Shown here piece by piece: positions 61,506-64,000 of a stretch of DNA of 64,000 nucleotides. This DNA comes from Natronolimnobius sp. AArcel1 (GTDB taxonomy: Archaea > Halobacteriota > Halobacteria > Halobacteriales > Natrialbaceae): assembly GCF_011043775.1 (NCBI RefSeq), contig NZ_JAAKXY010000003.1, positions 186,001-250,000 of the forward strand, written 5' to 3'. Position 1 is the stretch's first letter; the number at the start of each line of letters is the position of its first letter. The translations under genes and the position numbers were made by a program. Under the pieces are notes generated by a model, which was given only the letters and a program-made list of their open reading frames with translations, was not told the origin of the DNA and did no database searches.

Positions 61506-62171
61506 TCAGTCCATTTCCGCCGCTGACTCGGGCGTGAGAAGTGCGTACCTCCCGAACGTCCCAATGGCACGACGCAGTCGCTCCGTCACTGCTTGATCGG
61601 AAATTCCGAGTTCGTCAGCTAACTCTGCGGTCGTACACCCTCGTGGAATATCGTAGTATCCCCTTCGAATGGCAAGCGTCAACGCTTCTCGTTGGGGCTC
61701 ACTCAGGCCGTACCACGGACCGGCCTCAGGGTCCGTCGGATTATATATGCGGGTTAGCTCCAGAGAGATGTGCGCGTCCTCACAACAGGTCTGGCACTGA
61801 CTCAATGTCTCGCGGTCTGAAAACCGTATCTCGAAATTCCACCCTTCCGACGATCCAGTTGCACCCAGTATCTGCCCGTCGTGTTCCAAGATGCACTGAA
61901 AAAGGTGGTCCTGGCTCGCATCCCAGTCGATCCTGATTAGCGTCCTGTCGTCGAACACGTCCACCTCTGTGACGGTGTTGACAGTTGGATAGCGTTCGAC
62001 GGCTTCGAGAAAGCCGTTTTCGACCGGTTCGTAGACCCAGAAGAGCGGCACGGTGACGTCCCCACTCGGGACGAGCGTTTCCAGTTCGATGGCCGAGGTT
62101 TGCTCTAGACTGAGGATTTGCCCGAGTTCAAAAGCATCAGATGGGATGCGAATCTCCGTTATTACACTCAT
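61506..62171 (-). CDS. Bat-like HTH transcriptional regulator
   Basis: About 221 residues. The N-terminal 150 residues match the sensor-like Bat domain (SVITEIRIPSDAFELGQILS; VPLFWVYEPVENGFLEAVER), and the C-terminus has the HTH_10 motif (LSEPQREALTLAIRRGYYDI, then TTAELADELGISDQAVTERL). This is the bacterio-opsin-activator family. The start at 62171 gives the conserved N-terminus. It is divergent from a second Bat-like gene at 62363. Confidence 0.88.
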   Translation of the reverse strand: MSVITEIRIPSDAFELGQILSLEQTSAIELETLVPSGDVTVPLFWVYEPVENGFLEAVERYPTVNTVTEVDVFDDRTLIRIDWDASQDHLFQCILEHDGQILGATGSSEGWNFEIRFSDRETLSQCQTCCEDAHISLELTRIYNPTDPEAGPWYGLSEPQREALTLAIRRGYYDIPRGCTTAELADELGISDQAVTERLRRAIGTFGRYALLTPESAAEMD

Positions 62172-62177
62172 GCTCGC

Positions 62178-62206
62178 TTGTGCAACTAGATTGCCCGGTT
62201 GTACAA
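62178..62206. promoter_or_regulatory. Imperfect dyad in the divergent promoter
   Basis: TTGTGCAAC and GTTGTACAA, 11 nt apart, one mismatch. It lies just upstream of the leftward regulator start and could be an operator. Confidence 0.5.
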
Positions 62207-62218
62207 AAGGAGCTGACA

Positions 62219-62323
62219 TGGTGTACCATGGCTTTCCGGGTATCAAACGGACTCCCCGCTTGCAGCATACACTATCCCGGCCAACAACTGTGCGTTGGCT
62301 CGTCTCGAAGCCATGATACACCA
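62219..62323. promoter_or_regulatory. Inverted 16-nt repeat between the Bat-like genes
   Basis: TGGTGTACCATGGCTT at 62219-62234 and its near-reverse complement at 62308-62323 (one mismatch). The arms are about 73 bases apart and face each other, which fits two regulators binding a common site. Confidence 0.5.
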
Positions 62324-62362
62324 CCCATGCCGGTTATTTGTCTGCTAGGCGAAAGGTTCCGC

Positions 62363-63007
62363 ATGGCGACTGTGATGGAGTTTACGAGTCCGACAGCGGA
62401 GTTCCCACTGGGGAGTGTGTTCAAAAACTTGCCGGGTGTGACGGTCGAACTGGAGCGGCTGATTCCACACCAGACGCTGATTATCCCCTACTTCTGGGTA
62501 CGCGATGTGAAAACGGAGGACATCGAAGCTGAGTTCGAACAACACGCCGGCGTGAGCAACATCCGAATGGTCGATAGCATCGAAGACGAGTATCTCATGC
62601 GTGCCGAGTGGGAACAAGAGTACTTCGGCATCCTGAGCGCGCTGGCCAAGGCCAACGTCGTCGTGCTCTCCGGAATCGGTACGAAAGACGAGTGGCGATT
62701 CGAGGTGCGCGGCGAGAGTCAGGAGACAATCGGCGAGTTTCGAGAGTACTGCCAGGAAAACGACATTCCGATAACAATCACCGCCGTCCACGCAATGCTC
62801 CCGATCCAGGGCGAGGGCTACGAGTTAACCGAGACCCAACGTGAGGCGCTGGTGTTAGCCTACGAGCGGGGCTACTTCGACACCCCACGCGAGGTGTCGC
62901 TCGAAGAGATCGCTGACGAGCTCGGCATCACCCAGCAATCGCTCTCATCACGCCTTCGACGCGGGCATCGACGCCTCATTGGAGCGACACTCAGTAGTTC
63001 GGTGTGA
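62363..63007 (+). CDS. Bat-like HTH transcriptional regulator
   Basis: About 214 residues, similar in design to its divergent neighbour. The Bat-type N-terminal domain (MATVMEFTSPTAEFPLGSVF; LIIPYFWVRDVKTEDIEAEF) is followed by the HTH_10 motif (LTETQREALVLAYERGYFDT, then SLEEIADELGITQQSLSSRL). The ATG at 62363 gives the conserved N-terminus. It probably regulates genes for stress, light or redox response; targets are unknown. Confidence 0.88.
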   Translation: MATVMEFTSPTAEFPLGSVFKNLPGVTVELERLIPHQTLIIPYFWVRDVKTEDIEAEFEQHAGVSNIRMVDSIEDEYLMRAEWEQEYFGILSALAKANVVVLSGIGTKDEWRFEVRGESQETIGEFREYCQENDIPITITAVHAMLPIQGEGYELTETQREALVLAYERGYFDTPREVSLEEIADELGITQQSLSSRLRRGHRRLIGATLSSSV

Positions 63008-63091
63008 TCGTTCGGATAGGTCCTCTGTATTAAACCCTCTGTATAATCAGTATACTTATTGAACCGACTCAGACGGCTAGAATCGGGCGAG

Positions 63092-63442
63092 ATGGACGCA
63101 ACGGTATCTGGGGTTGGAGTCGAAGCGGTCGAGTACTCTCAGGAATCTGGGACTGTCCGCACGCAGTTTGATCAGGAGAAGACACCCGCGAGCATGGCTG
63201 TTGTCGCAACGCTGGCGGACGTAATGGACACTGATCCGGTAGAACTGGACCCGCTCCATTCCACTGTTGACGCCGACGAATTAGATGCGCTCGTCCACGT
63301 TCGCAACGGGACGAACGGAGACACCCACGTTGCATTCACGCACGAGGGGCACGCAATAACCGTACACAGCTACGGTGTGATCACCATCACACCAGAACAC
63401 GAACTCACAGTGGAGAAACACGAAGGGGGCGAGGCAAAATGA
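63092..63442 (+). CDS. HalOD1-domain protein
   Basis: About 116 residues. The pattern SMAVVATLADVMDTDPVELD, PLHSTVDADELDAL and a strand pair with HVAFTHEGHAITVHSYGVIT fits HalOD1 throughout. The stop overlaps the next ATG as ATGA. The ATG at 63092 is preferred over the TTG at 63059. It follows the Bat-like regulator by 84 bases with a TATA between, so it has its own promoter. Confidence 0.78.
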   Translation: MDATVSGVGVEAVEYSQESGTVRTQFDQEKTPASMAVVATLADVMDTDPVELDPLHSTVDADELDALVHVRNGTNGDTHVAFTHEGHAITVHSYGVITITPEHELTVEKHEGGEAK

Positions 63443-63624
63443 CGTCTGAGGAGACCTCACTTGCGTCGAAGGAAGAATTAAACGCGGAGCTGAAAGCCCT
63501 CCTTCGCAGGGCCTACGAGAGTGGAATCGATGTGGAAGGCGGATTCGAATGTCGGAATGGGGTCGAACATCCTGACTGGGACGTGATCGTCACCGAAGTC
63601 GAAAAGAACGAGCATTCGGAGTGA
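63439..63624 (+). CDS. Small hypothetical protein coupled to HalOD1 gene
   Basis: A 61-residue acidic protein (SLASKEELNAELKALLRRAY, then GGFECRNGVEHPDWDVIVTE). It starts within the stop of the HalOD1 gene (ATGA), so it is translated with it. A similar small partner of HalOD1 proteins occurs in many haloarchaea; the function is unknown. Confidence 0.6.
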   Translation: MTSEETSLASKEELNAELKALLRRAYESGIDVEGGFECRNGVEHPDWDVIVTEVEKNEHSE

Positions 63625-63666
63625 ACGACTACGAGCGTGGCCAGATCGGTAGCAACTACTTGACCT

Positions 63667-63972
63667 GTGAGTGACGAACGCTGTAACCAAGATTGCATCA
63701 AACGGGTACTCTCAGCGCAACAACGGCGAGTATTACGTGCGCTCCTCGACGAGAGTTCGATATCTGCTGACCCGATTCTTCGTAAGGGAGAGACTCTCAA
63801 CTCCGGGGAGTACCTCACGATTTGTTACGAACTCCATCACGTCCTACTTCCCGAATTATCGGATAAGGGGTTCGTCGAGTTCGACAGGTTCGAAGACAAG
63901 GTACGGCGAGGAATGAAATTCGACGAGGTATGTCGGTTTCATGAACAGATCGATGACGACCATGACGAGTAA
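63667..63972 (+). CDS. Winged-helix-like haloarchaeal protein
   Basis: A 101-residue protein with VLSAQQRRVLRALLDESSIS at the front and a helix-turn-helix-like core (SGEYLTICYELHHVLLPELS, then DKGFVEFDRFEDKVRRGMKF). It starts with GTG. The family resembles the haloarchaeal winged-helix proteins near Bat-like regulators. It stands 42 bases after the small protein gene and may be in the same operon. Confidence 0.6.
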   Translation: MSDERCNQDCIKRVLSAQQRRVLRALLDESSISADPILRKGETLNSGEYLTICYELHHVLLPELSDKGFVEFDRFEDKVRRGMKFDEVCRFHEQIDDDHDE

Positions 63973-64000
63973 CCTGGTCCTGTAATCGATTTGCTGCTGA

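Overview
The window comes from a haloarchaeon. Proteins are strongly acidic, many promoters show a TATA element about 25-30 bases before the start codon (leaderless style), and families typical of Halobacteria are present: a Htr-type transducer, HalOD1 output domains, Bat-like HTH regulators and Tat lipoproteins. No full rRNA or tRNA gene was found.

Layout. (1) 1-11 kb is ordinary chromosome: an Fe-S electron-transfer subunit, a LeuA/CimA-type synthase, a DUF192 protein, a large methyl-accepting transducer, a bactofilin-like protein and small conserved genes. (2) 10.99-11.15 kb holds several fragments resembling the 3' end of a tRNA (best match to my memory of haloarchaeal tRNA-Val), i.e. attachment-site relics. 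(3) 11,120-48,131 is a 37-kb tailed-virus (siphovirus-like) provirus bounded by an 18-nt direct repeat. From left to right it has an integrase, a leftward early operon (PrimPol-like protein, small zinc and membrane proteins), a second catalytic-domain-only recombinase, a cargo block (membrane coiled-coil protein, HEPN protein, Eco57I-like methylase), then a rightward late region: HNH, small and large terminase, portal, head morphogenesis protein, a giant beta-propeller/stalk protein, protease-scaffold, capsid, connectors, tail tube, tail-assembly chaperone with a -1 frameshift site, tape measure, tail hub, and a coiled-coil membrane protein. (4) 48.1-57.4 kb is an accretion of small integrase-bearing segments: two convergent integrases, a beta-solenoid/2-TM protein, a PD-(D/E)xK-type nuclease, and a 3.8-kb mini-element (integrase, winged helix, about 85-bp tandem repeats, zinc-ribbon protein) bounded by a 15-nt repeat. 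(5) 57.5-64 kb is accessory chromosome or further island: small zinc and membrane proteins, three HalOD1 proteins, a Tat lipoprotein and a divergent pair of Bat-like regulators.

How it works together. The provirus is complete enough to build a head and a long non-contractile tail. Its late genes appear to be served by two copies of one 59-nt promoter-like element (before 24,734 and before 34,129). The flanking segments look like repeated integration at one hotspot. The orientation of the tRNA-like cores predicts that the intact tRNA gene lies to the right of the window.

Start codons were chosen from TATA spacing, overlap with the upstream gene and loss of acidic composition. All family assignments are from reading the sequence; no database search was run.
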